64,000 bases of DNA. Origin: Sphingomonas sp. NFR04 (GTDB lineage: Bacteria; Pseudomonadota; Alphaproteobacteria; Sphingomonadales; Sphingomonadaceae). Below are positions 24,581-33,238 of this stretch, piece after piece. The notes under the pieces were generated by a model. It had not been told where the DNA came from. It worked only from the letters and a program-made list of their open reading frames with translations, and ran no database searches. The position numbers and the translations under genes were made by a program. Each line of letters begins with the position of its first letter. The first letter of the stretch is position 1. The stretch lies in the NCBI RefSeq assembly GCF_900114095.1, contig NZ_FORV01000006.1, positions 124,001-188,000 on the forward strand. The letters run 5' to 3'.

Positions 24581-24619
24581 CTCGGGCCAGATCCCGCACC
24601 CCATTGGAGGAGGATCGCC

Positions 24620-25483
24620 ATGTGTGACGAACATACCGCAGCCGACAACGACCGTGCCCTGGGCGGCCTCACTCGCCGCGGCTTCGCCGCCGCCGCCGCC
24701 GCGACCGGCATCCTCGCCGTCCTGCCGAGCCCGGCCAACGCCGCGGCAGTGAAGGGCCGCGACGTCACGATCAAGACTGCGGACGGCACCGCCGACGCCT
24801 ATTTCGTCGCGCCCACCAGCGGCAGGCATCCCGCCGTGCTGGTCTGGCCCGACATCATGGGCCTGCGCCCGGCCTTCCGGCAGATGGCCGACCGGCTGGC
24901 GCAATCGGGCTATGCGGTGCTGACCGTCAACCAGTTCTACCGCTCCACCAAGGCGCCGTTCCTCAAGCCCGGCCAGTCGTTCGACCAGCCCGAGGTACGT
25001 GCGATGATCATGCCGTGGCGCGATCCGCTGACCCCCGCCGCGATCACTGCCGACGCCAGGACCTTCGCCGCCTTCCTCGACGCCCAGCCGGAGGTCGACA
25101 CCAAGCGCGGGATGGGCAGCACCGGCTATTGCATGGGCGGGCCGTTCGTCGTGCGTACGGCCGCCGCGCTGCCGGGGCGGGTGAAGGCGGGGGGCAGCTT
25201 CCACGGCGCACCGCTGGTCACCGAGGCGGCCGACAGCCCGCACAAGCTCGCGCCGCAGCTGCAGGGCCGCTACCTGTTCGCCATCGCCGAGAATGACGAT
25301 GCGCGCGCGCCCGGCGACAAGGACGCGCTGCGCACCGCCTTCGCCGCGGCGAAGGTGCCGGCGGAGATCGAGGTGTATGCCGGCACGATGCACGGCTGGT
25401 GCCCGCCCGACAGCCGCGTCTACAACGCCGCCCAGGCCGACCGCGCCTGGGACCGCCTGCTCGCGACCTTTGCCAGCCTGTGA
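24620..25483 (+). CDS. Dienelactone hydrolase family protein, Tat-exported
   Basis: This 287-residue alpha/beta hydrolase has a twin-arginine signal (LTRRGFAAAAAATGILAVL, cleavage near PANAAA). The catalytic triad is the cysteine of STGYCMGGPF, the aspartate of AENDDARAPGD and the histidine of GTMHGWCPPD. PAVLVWPDIMGLRPAFRQMAD gives the family's oxyanion side. Cytoplasmic DLH enzymes open dienelactones in chlorocatechol breakdown. An exported form with no ring-cleavage genes nearby more likely acts as a general periplasmic esterase. A GGAGGAGG ribosome binding site precedes the ATG. Confidence 0.9.
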   Translation: MCDEHTAADNDRALGGLTRRGFAAAAAATGILAVLPSPANAAAVKGRDVTIKTADGTADAYFVAPTSGRHPAVLVWPDIMGLRPAFRQMADRLAQSGYAVLTVNQFYRSTKAPFLKPGQSFDQPEVRAMIMPWRDPLTPAAITADARTFAAFLDAQPEVDTKRGMGSTGYCMGGPFVVRTAAALPGRVKAGGSFHGAPLVTEAADSPHKLAPQLQGRYLFAIAENDDARAPGDKDALRTAFAAAKVPAEIEVYAGTMHGWCPPDSRVYNAAQADRAWDRLLATFASL

Positions 25484-25522
25484 TCGCCTGCCCCTGATCG
25501 GTTGACCCGTCGGCCGAATCAT

Positions 25523-25537
25523 GTTCCCCTCTTGTTC
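25523..25537 (+). promoter_or_regulatory. Candidate alphaproteobacterial LexA box (GTTC-N7-GTTC)
   Basis: GTTCCCCTCTTGTTC lies 39 bases before the start of the GST gene. It matches the direct-repeat SOS box of alphaproteobacteria exactly in its eight fixed bases. One or two chance matches are expected in a window this long, so support is modest. Confidence 0.35.
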
Positions 25538-25575
25538 CCGACCGACCGAGTCGGGAGCAACAGGGGTACGGGGCC

Positions 25576-26211
25576 ATGACGGACGAACTGATTCTCTACA
25601 CCAACCCGCAGTCGCGCGGCCGGATCGCGCGCTGGATGCTCGAGGAGGTCGGCGCGACCTACCGGGTTGAGGTGCTCGACTATGCCTCGACGATGAAGGG
25701 CGACACTTACCTGGCGATCAATCCGATGGGGAAGGTGCCGGCGATCGTCCATGGCGGCAAGGTCGTCACCGAATGCGCGGCGATCTGCGCCTATCTGGCG
25801 GAAGCCTTTCCTGCGGCAGGCCTGACGCCGCTGCCGGAAGAGCGCGCCGACTATTATCGCTGGTTATTCTACGCGGCGGGTCCGGTGGAGCAGGCCACGA
25901 CCAACCACTTCGCAAAGTTCGATTCGGGCGAGCAGTCGCGCATGTTCGGCTACGGCAACTACGATCTGGTAGTCGACGTGCTCGACGGGCTGCTGTCGTC
26001 GCGCCCCTATGCTACCGGCGATCGCTTCACCGCGGCGGATGTCTATCTCGGCTCGCAGATCGGCTGGACGGTGATGTTCGGCATGCTGCCCAAGCGCGAT
26101 TCGTTCCTTGCCTATGTCGAGCGCGTGCAAAGCCGTGAGGCCTACAAGCGCGCTTGGGCGCTCGACGACGCAGCCGCGGCCGAACTGCAAAAGGCCGCCG
26201 AACCCGCTTGA
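25576..26211 (+). CDS. Glutathione S-transferase family protein
   Basis: This 211-residue cytosolic GST has an N-terminal thioredoxin-like domain (LILYTNPQSRGRIARWMLEEVG; INPMGKVPAIV with the cis-proline; VTECAAICAYLAEAF for glutathione binding). The C-terminal helical domain ends with TAADVYLGSQIGW, matching the hydrophobic staple and capping box. Ser13 or the nearby Arg are likely to activate glutathione, as in beta or zeta-like bacterial GSTs. The substrate is unknown. A possible LexA box lies upstream, which would make it damage-inducible if real. Confidence 0.9.
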   Translation: MTDELILYTNPQSRGRIARWMLEEVGATYRVEVLDYASTMKGDTYLAINPMGKVPAIVHGGKVVTECAAICAYLAEAFPAAGLTPLPEERADYYRWLFYAAGPVEQATTNHFAKFDSGEQSRMFGYGNYDLVVDVLDGLLSSRPYATGDRFTAADVYLGSQIGWTVMFGMLPKRDSFLAYVERVQSREAYKRAWALDDAAAAELQKAAEPA

Positions 26212-26290
26212 TCCGCACGCCCCACGCGCCGATGCTTGCGCGATGCGCGGGGACGGGATGATAACGGCTGAGGCAATTTCCACTTCCATC

Positions 26291-26385
26291 GTCATTCCCG
26301 CGAAGGCGGGAATCCATTTGCCTGTGCGCTGGGGGAAAGAACCGCACCATCAGCGTCAATGGATCCCCGCCTCCGCGGGGATGAC
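26291..26385. repeat. 95-bp palindromic element, copy 1 of 2
   Basis: Ends of about 28 bp are inverted copies (GTCATTCCCGCGAAGGCGGG and, at the other end, CCGCCTCCGCGGGGATGAC, both reaching ATCCATT/AATGGAT). They flank a conserved core CCTGTGCGCTGG-GGAAAGAAC. A second copy lies at 45024-45118. It ends 27 bases before the TPR-sulfotransferase start. Confidence 0.88.
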
Positions 26386-26412
26386 GGTCGGGTGCTGTGG
26401 GGGCCGTTTGGC

Positions 26413-28068
26413 ATGACCGGCGCCGCTGCAGAACGAGGCGCGGTCGGCCGGCGTCCGCCAGCGCCGCCGCAAAGCTGGATCGCGACGGCGGGCCGCTACC
26501 CGCCGCGGCTGATCGAGGCGGCGCTGGCGCTGCACGACAACCAGCTGCACCTCGCCGAGCCGCTGCTGCGTGCGCATCTGAAGGACGATCCGTTTGACGT
26601 CGCCGCGATCCGCATGTTCGCCGAACTCGCCGGGCGGATCGGGCGCTATCGCGATGCCGAGTCGCTGCTGCGCCGCGCGGTCGAGCTGGCGCCGGGCTTC
26701 ACTCCGGCGCGCGCCAACCTCGCGCTGGTGCTGTACCGGCTCAACCGGCCGGTCGACGCGCTGGCCGAGCTAGACCGGGTCCTCGCCGACGAGCCGGACA
26801 ATCCGACCCATACCAACCTCCAGGCGGCGGCGAACGCGCGCCTGGGCGACTTCGACGCGGCGATCAGCCTGTACGAACGCGTGCTCGACCAGGCACCGAA
26901 CCAGCCGCGGGTGTGGATGAGCTACGGCCATATGCTCAAGACGGTCGGGCGCCAGGCCGATGCGGTCGCCGCCTATCGCCGGTCCATCGCGCTGCTGCCG
27001 GCGCTGGGCGAGGCGTGGTGGAGCCTCGCCAACCTCAAGACCGTGCGCTTCGACGAGGCCGATCTCGCCGCGATGGAAGCCGCGCTGGCGGGCGACCAGC
27101 TTGCCGAGGAGGACCGCTTCCACCTCGATTTCGCACTGGGCAAGGCACTGGAGGAGCGGGGACAGACTGCCCCCGCCTTTGCGCATTACGCCGCCGGCAA
27201 TGCGCTGCGTCGCAAGTCGCTCCGCTATGCGGCCGAGGACACGACCCGGCTGGTCGACGCGCACATCGCGCACCTGACCCCAGCGCTGCTGGCGACTCGC
27301 GAAGGGCAGGGGTACCCCGCGCCCGACCCGATCTTCATCCTCGGCATGCCGCGCGCCGGATCGACGCTGGTCGAGCAGATCCTGTCGAGCCACAGCCTGG
27401 TCGAAGGCACCGCCGAACTCGCCGACCTGCCGGTGCTCGCGCGCGAGATCGCCGGCTATCCCGCCGGCCTGGCGGACCTCTCGGGCGAACAGCTCCGGGC
27501 AATCGGCGAGGCCTATCTCCGCCGCACCCGCATCCAGCGCCGCACCGATCGCCCCTTCTTCATCGACAAGCTGCCCAACAACTGGGCGCATGTGCCGCTG
27601 ATCCTGCTGGCGCTGCCCAATGCGCGGATCATCGACGCGCGGCGCCACCCGCTCGGCTGCTGCTTCTCCAACTTCAAGCAGCATTTCGCGCGCGGCCAGG
27701 GCTTCAGCTACGCGCTGGACGACATGGGGCGCTATTATGCCGATTATGTGCGGCTGATGGCGCATGTCGACGCGGTCGCGCCGGGCCGCGTGCACCGGGT
27801 CTTCTACGAGGCGATGGTCGAGGATACCGAGGCGCAGGTTCGCGCGCTGCTCGCCGCCTGCGGGCTGGAGTTCGAGCCGGCCTGCCTCGCCTTCTACGAG
27901 ACGGAGCGGGCCGTGCGCACCGCCAGCTCCGAGCAGGTGCGCCGTCCGATCTTCCGCGACGGCGTGGAGGGCTGGAAGCCGTTCGAACCCTGGCTCGATC
28001 CGCTGAAGGCTGCGTTGGGCGCGGTGCTGACGGCATATCCCGAGGTACCGCCATTCGCCGCGGCGTGA
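26413..28068 (+). CDS. TPR repeat protein with C-terminal sulfotransferase domain
   Basis: This 551-residue fusion has tetratricopeptide repeats over about residues 35-220 (for example FAELAGRIGRYRDAESLLRR, ANLALVLYRLNRPVDALAEL, GHMLKTVGRQADAVAAYRR). A sulfotransferase domain spans about 300-530. The PAPS 5'-phosphate loop is FILGMPRAGSTLVEQILSSH and the 3'-phosphate region is NARIIDARRHPLGCCFSNF. No signal peptide is seen. Such fusions occur widely in proteobacteria; the acceptor is unknown, perhaps a protein, lipid or polysaccharide. The start follows a 95-bp repeat closely, with no strong ribosome binding site, so the first 20 residues are less certain. Confidence 0.88.
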   Translation: MTGAAAERGAVGRRPPAPPQSWIATAGRYPPRLIEAALALHDNQLHLAEPLLRAHLKDDPFDVAAIRMFAELAGRIGRYRDAESLLRRAVELAPGFTPARANLALVLYRLNRPVDALAELDRVLADEPDNPTHTNLQAAANARLGDFDAAISLYERVLDQAPNQPRVWMSYGHMLKTVGRQADAVAAYRRSIALLPALGEAWWSLANLKTVRFDEADLAAMEAALAGDQLAEEDRFHLDFALGKALEERGQTAPAFAHYAAGNALRRKSLRYAAEDTTRLVDAHIAHLTPALLATREGQGYPAPDPIFILGMPRAGSTLVEQILSSHSLVEGTAELADLPVLAREIAGYPAGLADLSGEQLRAIGEAYLRRTRIQRRTDRPFFIDKLPNNWAHVPLILLALPNARIIDARRHPLGCCFSNFKQHFARGQGFSYALDDMGRYYADYVRLMAHVDAVAPGRVHRVFYEAMVEDTEAQVRALLAACGLEFEPACLAFYETERAVRTASSEQVRRPIFRDGVEGWKPFEPWLDPLKAALGAVLTAYPEVPPFAAA

Positions 28069-28206
28069 GCTATGGTGCTTCCGGTTCGTTGCTGAATTGT
28101 CACACCAGATGAACAATCCTTGCGTCTTGCGGTCACGCCGCAGTCGCGTCGCTTGACCAGAAGATCGTTGCGCAAGACGCTGCAACGCAACAATCGGGGG
28201 TTTTCC

Positions 28207-30762
28207 ATGCCGCTCAATCGGTGCGTCGTTCGTTCGCTGCTGCTCGCTTCCACCATGCTCGCCGCCGCGCCGGCGCTGGCCCAGCAACAGGCCGACGCGC
28301 CGCCGCCGACCACCGACTCGAACGACATCGTCGTCACCGCGCAGAAGCGCAGCGAGAGCCTGCAGAACGTCCCCCTCAGCATCCAGGCGCTGAGCACGCA
28401 GAAGCTGGACGAGCTCAACGTCAGCAACTTCACCGATTACGTCCAGCAGTTGCCCTCAGTCTCGTTCCAGGCGCTGGGCGGCACGCCGGGCACCAATGTC
28501 GTCTATATGCGCGGCGTCGCCTCGGGCGGCGACGGCAACCATTCGGGTTCGCTGCCCTCGGTGGGCGTTTATCTCGACGAGCAGCCGGTCACCACGATTG
28601 GCGGCAATCTCGACGTGCATGTCTACGACATCGCCCGGATCGAGAGCCTGTCGGGGCCGCAGGGCACGCTCTACGGCGCCTCGTCGGAAGCGGGCACGAT
28701 CCGCATCATCACCAACCAGCCGGACCACAAGGGTACCTATGGCCGCGTCGACGGCGAGGTGAACACGGTCAACAAGGGCGGCGTCGGCGGCAAGCTCGAA
28801 GGCATGCTCAACCTGCCGATCAACGACATGGCGGCGCTGCGGCTGGTCGGCTTCTACCAGCATGACGCGGGCTATATCGACAATGTCGCCGGCTGCCGCA
28901 GCTACCTGCCCGAGCCGACCGGCACCGCCTGCACCGCCACCAAGGGCGGGGTGGTCGTCGACAACAAGGCCTTCGTGAAGAAGGACTATAACGATACCGA
29001 CCTGTGGGGTGGCCGCGCCGCGCTGAAGGTGGACCTGGACGAGAACTGGACGGTCACGCCCGCCGCCATCTACCAGGAAACGCGCAGCCACGGCGCCTAT
29101 GGCTATGACCCCAAGGTAGGCGACCTGCAGGTCCAGCACTTCTTCCCCGAATATCGCCGCGACCGCTTCATCCAGGCGGCGCTGACGATCGAAGGCAAGC
29201 TGGGCAATTGGGACCTGACCTATGCCAGCGCCTATCTCGACCGGCGCGACACCCAGTCGAGCGACTATACCGATTATGCCGAAGCCTATGACTCGCTCTA
29301 TTCCTCGGTCGGCGGCCTGGCGGGCTATTTCTACTTCTCGGACAATGCCGGCAATCCGATCGACCCGCGCCAGCGGATCGTCGCGACCGATCACTTCAAG
29401 AAGCTGAGCCAGGAACTGCGGGTCGCCTCGCCGTCGAGCGAGCGGCTGCGGCTCGTGGCGGGGCTGTTCTACCAGCGCCAGTCGAACGACATCCATCAGG
29501 ATTATCGGGTGACCGGCCTCGCCGACGACCTGTCGGTCAACGGCCATCCGGGTACGCTGTGGCTCACCCAGCAGCACCGCGTCGACCGCGACTATGCCGC
29601 GTTCGGCGAGGTCAGCTACGACCTGACCGACAAGCTGACGGCCACGGCGGGCGGCCGCGCCTTCATCTACGACAACACGCTGATCGGCTTTTTCGGCTTC
29701 GGCCGCAATCCGGCCGATGGCTTCAGCGCGACGCCCTATAACGGCGCGGGCAGCTCGCGCACCGGCGTGGCGCAGTGCTTCACCAGCGACGGCACGCGCC
29801 TGCGCGACGCGGTAGCGGCGGGTGGATCGACGACGCTGTTGCCGGCGGCGGTGGCTGGCGGGCCTTGCACCAACCTTGCGGTCTATGCGCGCGGTGCGGG
29901 CCTGGTGCCCGTGCGGGCGCAGGGGCAGGGGGCGACCTATCGCTTCAACCTCAGCTGGAAGCCGGTGCAGGGCATCCTGCTCTACGGCACCGTCTCGCGC
30001 GGCTTCCGCCCGGGCGGCATCAACCGCCGCGTCGACGTGGCGCCCTATCAGGCCGATTACCTCACCAATTACGAGCTTGGCGCCAAGACGACGTGGCTCG
30101 ACGGGGCGCTGCGGCTGAACGCGGCGGTGTATCAGCAGGATTGGAACAAGTTCCAATTCTCCTTCCTGGGCGCGAACAGCTTCACCGAGATCCACAACGG
30201 CCCCAATGCGCGGATCCGCGGCGTGGAGGCGGATGCGGCCTTTACCCGCGGCGGCCTCTCTCTGACCGCGGCGGGCAGCTATACCGACGCCAAGACGACG
30301 AAGAATCTGTGCCTGTTCGACGACCCCAGCTTCACCTGTGCCGGGCCGGACAACCTGGTGTCGGCGCCCAAGGGAACGCGGCTGCCGATCACCCCGCAGG
30401 TCAAGCTGAGCGGCAGCGCGCGCTACACGGTGCCGGTGGGAAGCGCGAAGGGCTATGGCCAGGCGACGGTGTCGCACCAGAGCTCGGCCGCGTCCGACAT
30501 CCGTACGGCGATCCTCCAGACCGGGACCGGTGCGATCGTCAGCCCGGCCGAGCAGCTCGGGCGGCTCGAGGCGTTCACCACCGTCGGTCTTGCCGCGGGC
30601 ATGACCTTCGAGCGGTTCAACATCGAGCTGTTCGTCAGCAACGTCGCCGACGAGCGCGGCCAGCTGTCGCGCTTCCAGGAATGCGGCTCGTGCGGGCAGC
30701 GGACCTATATCGTGCCGATCGCACCGCGCACCATCGGGATACGCGCGGGGGCGAAGTTCTAG
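28207..30762 (+). CDS. TonB-dependent outer-membrane receptor
   Basis: This 851-residue receptor starts with a signal peptide (LLLASTMLAAAPALAQ). A TonB box-like segment, SNDIVVTAQKR, is followed by a plug domain with VPLSIQALSTQKLDEL, NVVYMRGVASGGDGNHS and VYDIARIESLSGPQGTLYGASSEAGTIRII. The beta-barrel ends in a typical aromatic-terminated strand (GIRAGAKF). The plug is of the Sphingomonas/Caulobacter type often used for plant-derived or other organic ligands rather than a classic siderophore receptor. Two cysteine pairs in loops (CRSYLPEPTGTAC; ECGSCGQ) may form disulfides. The phosphoesterase gene begins at the next base, so the two are co-expressed. Confidence 0.93.
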   Translation: MPLNRCVVRSLLLASTMLAAAPALAQQQADAPPPTTDSNDIVVTAQKRSESLQNVPLSIQALSTQKLDELNVSNFTDYVQQLPSVSFQALGGTPGTNVVYMRGVASGGDGNHSGSLPSVGVYLDEQPVTTIGGNLDVHVYDIARIESLSGPQGTLYGASSEAGTIRIITNQPDHKGTYGRVDGEVNTVNKGGVGGKLEGMLNLPINDMAALRLVGFYQHDAGYIDNVAGCRSYLPEPTGTACTATKGGVVVDNKAFVKKDYNDTDLWGGRAALKVDLDENWTVTPAAIYQETRSHGAYGYDPKVGDLQVQHFFPEYRRDRFIQAALTIEGKLGNWDLTYASAYLDRRDTQSSDYTDYAEAYDSLYSSVGGLAGYFYFSDNAGNPIDPRQRIVATDHFKKLSQELRVASPSSERLRLVAGLFYQRQSNDIHQDYRVTGLADDLSVNGHPGTLWLTQQHRVDRDYAAFGEVSYDLTDKLTATAGGRAFIYDNTLIGFFGFGRNPADGFSATPYNGAGSSRTGVAQCFTSDGTRLRDAVAAGGSTTLLPAAVAGGPCTNLAVYARGAGLVPVRAQGQGATYRFNLSWKPVQGILLYGTVSRGFRPGGINRRVDVAPYQADYLTNYELGAKTTWLDGALRLNAAVYQQDWNKFQFSFLGANSFTEIHNGPNARIRGVEADAAFTRGGLSLTAAGSYTDAKTTKNLCLFDDPSFTCAGPDNLVSAPKGTRLPITPQVKLSGSARYTVPVGSAKGYGQATVSHQSSAASDIRTAILQTGTGAIVSPAEQLGRLEAFTTVGLAAGMTFERFNIELFVSNVADERGQLSRFQECGSCGQRTYIVPIAPRTIGIRAGAKF

Positions 30763-31629
30763 GTGACGCGCCGACGCCGGGTGGTGGGCGCGGCCGCGCT
30801 GCTGCTGGCGGGACTGGCCGGGCTTGCCGCCGCGATGGGGTTTCGCGAGGCGTGGGCCGACCCCGTGATGCGCACGCTGGACGTTCGCGTGCAGGGCTGG
30901 CCGACGGAGGGCGCACCGGTGCGGATGGCGCTGCTTTCGGACATCCATCTGGGCGGCGGGGCGATGGACGATGCCCGGCTGCGGTGGATCGTCGCGCAGG
31001 TGAATGCCGTACGGCCTGACCTGGTGCTGATCGCTGGCGACATGATCGTCGGCCATGATGCGAGCGGTGCTGCCCCGCGGGCGGCCGGGCTGCAGGTGCC
31101 GCTGTCGGGTCTCCGGGCGCGCCTGGGTGTCGTCGCGGTGCTGGGCAACCACGATCACTGGACGGCCCCGGCCGCGATCCGCCAGGCGCTGGAGGGCGCG
31201 GGGGTGCACGTGCTGACGAACACGGCATTGCGCGCGGGGGCGGTGGCGATCGTCGGCGTGGACGATGCCTATTCCGGCCACGATGATGCGGCAGCGGCGA
31301 TTGCGGCATGGCGGCGGGTCGGCGGCGTTCCGATACTGCTCACCCATGCGCCGGACCTGGTGCATCGCTTGCCGCGCGAGCTGACGCTGGTGCTGGCAGG
31401 GCATACCCATTGCGGCCAGGTGGTGCTGCCCGGCTGGGGGCCGTTGTTGCTGCACGCTCCGCAGGAGCATTGGCGACGGCTCTACGACCCGCAGCTGCGT
31501 TGCGGGATTGTCCACCAGGATGGGCGCACGATCGTGGTTACGGCGGGCGTAGGCAGCGGCACGATGCCGATCCGCCTGGGCGCGCCGCCGGACTGGTGGT
31601 TGGTCACGTTGCACGGGCGGGGCGGCTGA
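30763..31629 (+). CDS. Metallophosphoesterase, membrane-anchored or exported (YkuE-like)
   Basis: This 288-residue protein starts with a GTG immediately after the TonB receptor stop. The Arg-rich N-terminus MTRRRRVVGAAALLLAGLAGLAAA is a Tat-like signal or anchor. The metal motifs are ALLSDIHLGGG, LIAGDMIVGHD, AVLGNHDHWT, ILLTHAPDLVH and LAGHTHCGQV, matching the YkuE/YaeI group. It would act in the periplasm on phosphodiester or lipid-linked substrates. The zero-base spacing from the receptor suggests that the two handle the same ligand, perhaps a phosphorylated one (inference). Confidence 0.9.
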   Translation: MTRRRRVVGAAALLLAGLAGLAAAMGFREAWADPVMRTLDVRVQGWPTEGAPVRMALLSDIHLGGGAMDDARLRWIVAQVNAVRPDLVLIAGDMIVGHDASGAAPRAAGLQVPLSGLRARLGVVAVLGNHDHWTAPAAIRQALEGAGVHVLTNTALRAGAVAIVGVDDAYSGHDDAAAAIAAWRRVGGVPILLTHAPDLVHRLPRELTLVLAGHTHCGQVVLPGWGPLLLHAPQEHWRRLYDPQLRCGIVHQDGRTIVVTAGVGSGTMPIRLGAPPDWWLVTLHGRGG

Positions 31630-31646
31630 ACCGCACCCGCGCCGGT

Positions 31647-33155
31647 TCAGGCGTCGATCGTGTAGTTGAGGAAGTCCGGGATCGGGCCGTTCCAGCCGTC
31701 GTCGGGGCCGTCATCCTGGTCGCGGCGGCGACGGCGGTCGTCGCGGGCCGGACGCTCGTCGCGGACCGGGCGCTCGGCGCGGGCTGGGCGCTCCTCGCGG
31801 ACGGGACGCTCGTCACGGGCCGGGCGCTCCTCGCGCTGCTGACGGGCGCGGCTTTCCTCGCGCGGTGCGGGCGCTGCAGCGGCTTCCTCGCGCGCCGGGG
31901 CGGCACGACGGGACTTGGGCTTGGCCGGTGCCTCGGCGGCAGCTTCCTCGCGGCGCGGCTCGGCCTTCTTGGTCTCGCGCTTCTTGCCGCGTTCACGCTT
32001 GGGCGCGGGCGCATCCTCGCTGCCGTCCGAAGCGACGGGGCTCGGTACGCGCTCGATCTTGTGGCCGGTCAGCTTCTCGATCTCGACGATGTTCTCGGCA
32101 TCTTCGGGCGTCACCAGCGTATAGGCGATGCCGGTCGCGCCGCCGCGGCCGGTGCGGCCGATGCGGTGGACATAATCGTCGGGATGCCAGGGCGCATCGA
32201 AGTTGAAGACGTGGCTCACGCCCTTCACGTCGATGCCGCGCGCGGCGACGTCCGAGGCGACGAGGATGTTGACGTCGCCATTCTTGAACCGGTCCAGCTC
32301 GGCGATGCGGGCCGACTGGTCCATGTCGCCGTGGATTTCGGCCGAGCGAAAGCCGTGCTTCTTCAGGCTCTTGTTCAGGTCGCGCACGGTCGTCTTGCGG
32401 TTGCAGAAGATGATCGCGTTGGAGACCTCATCCTGCTGCAGCAGGCGGCGCAGCACGTCGCGCTTCACATGCGCGGTGGCCGGCACCTGGACGATGCGCT
32501 GGGTGATGTTGATGTTCGCGGTGGCGGGGCGCGCCACTTCGATCGTCTTGGGATCGGTGAGGAAGCGGTCCGCCAGCTTCTTGATCGGCGGCGGCATCGT
32601 CGCCGAGAAGAGCAGGGTCTGACGCACCTTGGGCAGCTTGGTGCAGATTTCCTCGATATCGGGGATGAACCCCATGTCGAGCATCCGGTCCGCCTCGTCG
32701 ATCACCAGCAGGCTGCAGCCGGTGAGCAGGATCTTGCCACGGCCATAGAGGTCCATCAGCCGGCCCGGGGTGGCGATGAGGACGTCGACGCCCTTTTCCA
32801 GCGCCTTGACCTGGTCGCCCATCTGCACGCCGCCGATCAGCAGCGCCATCGAGAGCTTGTGGTTGACGCCATACTTCTCGAAATTCTCGGCGACCTGCGC
32901 CGCCAGCTCGCGCGTCGGCTCGAGGATCAGCGAGCGCGGCATCAGCGCGCGGGTGCGCCCTTCGCCGAGCACGTCGATCATCGGGAGCACGAAGGCGGCG
33001 GTCTTGCCGGTGCCCGTCTGGGCGATGCCGATCAGGTCCTTGCCCATCAGCACCGACGGGATCGCCTGCCGCTGGATCGGCGTCGGCTCGGTATAGCCGG
33101 CGTCGGTTACCGCGCGGAGAAGGTCGTCAGAAAGGCCGAGGTCGGCAAAGCTCAT
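31647..33155 (-). CDS. rhlE: DEAD-box RNA helicase RhlE type
   Basis: This 502-residue helicase has all family motifs in order: Q-motif FADLGLSDDLLRAVTDAGYTEPTPIQ, Walker A AQTGTGKT, PTRELA, TPGRL, DEAD, SAT, and HRIGRTGRGG in the second RecA domain. Residues from about 385 form a long basic, low-complexity tail. Its last third repeats the motif REERPARDERPV with small changes and ends PIPDFLNYTIDA. Tails of this kind bind RNA or scaffold degradosome and ribosome-assembly partners. It acts in RNA remodelling and cold adaptation. It converges with the phosphoesterase gene. Confidence 0.94.
   Translation of the reverse strand: MSFADLGLSDDLLRAVTDAGYTEPTPIQRQAIPSVLMGKDLIGIAQTGTGKTAAFVLPMIDVLGEGRTRALMPRSLILEPTRELAAQVAENFEKYGVNHKLSMALLIGGVQMGDQVKALEKGVDVLIATPGRLMDLYGRGKILLTGCSLLVIDEADRMLDMGFIPDIEEICTKLPKVRQTLLFSATMPPPIKKLADRFLTDPKTIEVARPATANINITQRIVQVPATAHVKRDVLRRLLQQDEVSNAIIFCNRKTTVRDLNKSLKKHGFRSAEIHGDMDQSARIAELDRFKNGDVNILVASDVAARGIDVKGVSHVFNFDAPWHPDDYVHRIGRTGRGGATGIAYTLVTPEDAENIVEIEKLTGHKIERVPSPVASDGSEDAPAPKRERGKKRETKKAEPRREEAAAEAPAKPKSRRAAPAREEAAAAPAPREESRARQQREERPARDERPVREERPARAERPVRDERPARDDRRRRRDQDDGPDDGWNGPIPDFLNYTIDA
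31716..31862 (-). repeat. Tandem coding repeat in the RhlE tail
   Basis: About a dozen related units of 12-15 bases encode variants of Arg-Glu-Glu-Arg-Pro and Arg-Asp-Glu-Arg-Pro. The array adds length and positive charge to the disordered tail and could vary between strains. Confidence 0.75.
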
Positions 33156-33238
33156 GCAAATGTCCGGAAATAGGGCGCGTTGCTATGCACCTTTACAGAA
33201 GCCATGGCGCTTGCGGATTCAGCCGCAAAAGTCAAGCT

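Noticed and set aside
23666..25522. A 618-codon open frame on the - strand
   Set aside because: It runs antisense across trcR, a terminator, a repeat and the dienelactone hydrolase-like gene, so it cannot be one real gene.
26027..26416. Short frames reading MDPRLRGDD-like peptides in the 95-bp repeats
   Set aside because: These peptides arise whenever this repeat type is translated and are a well-known source of false gene calls.
28456..31614. A 1052-codon open frame on the - strand
   Set aside because: It lies antisense to the TonB receptor and phosphoesterase genes, which have clear domains and signal peptides. Long antisense frames are common in high-GC DNA, and the translation (His/Arg/Gln-rich) has no family features.
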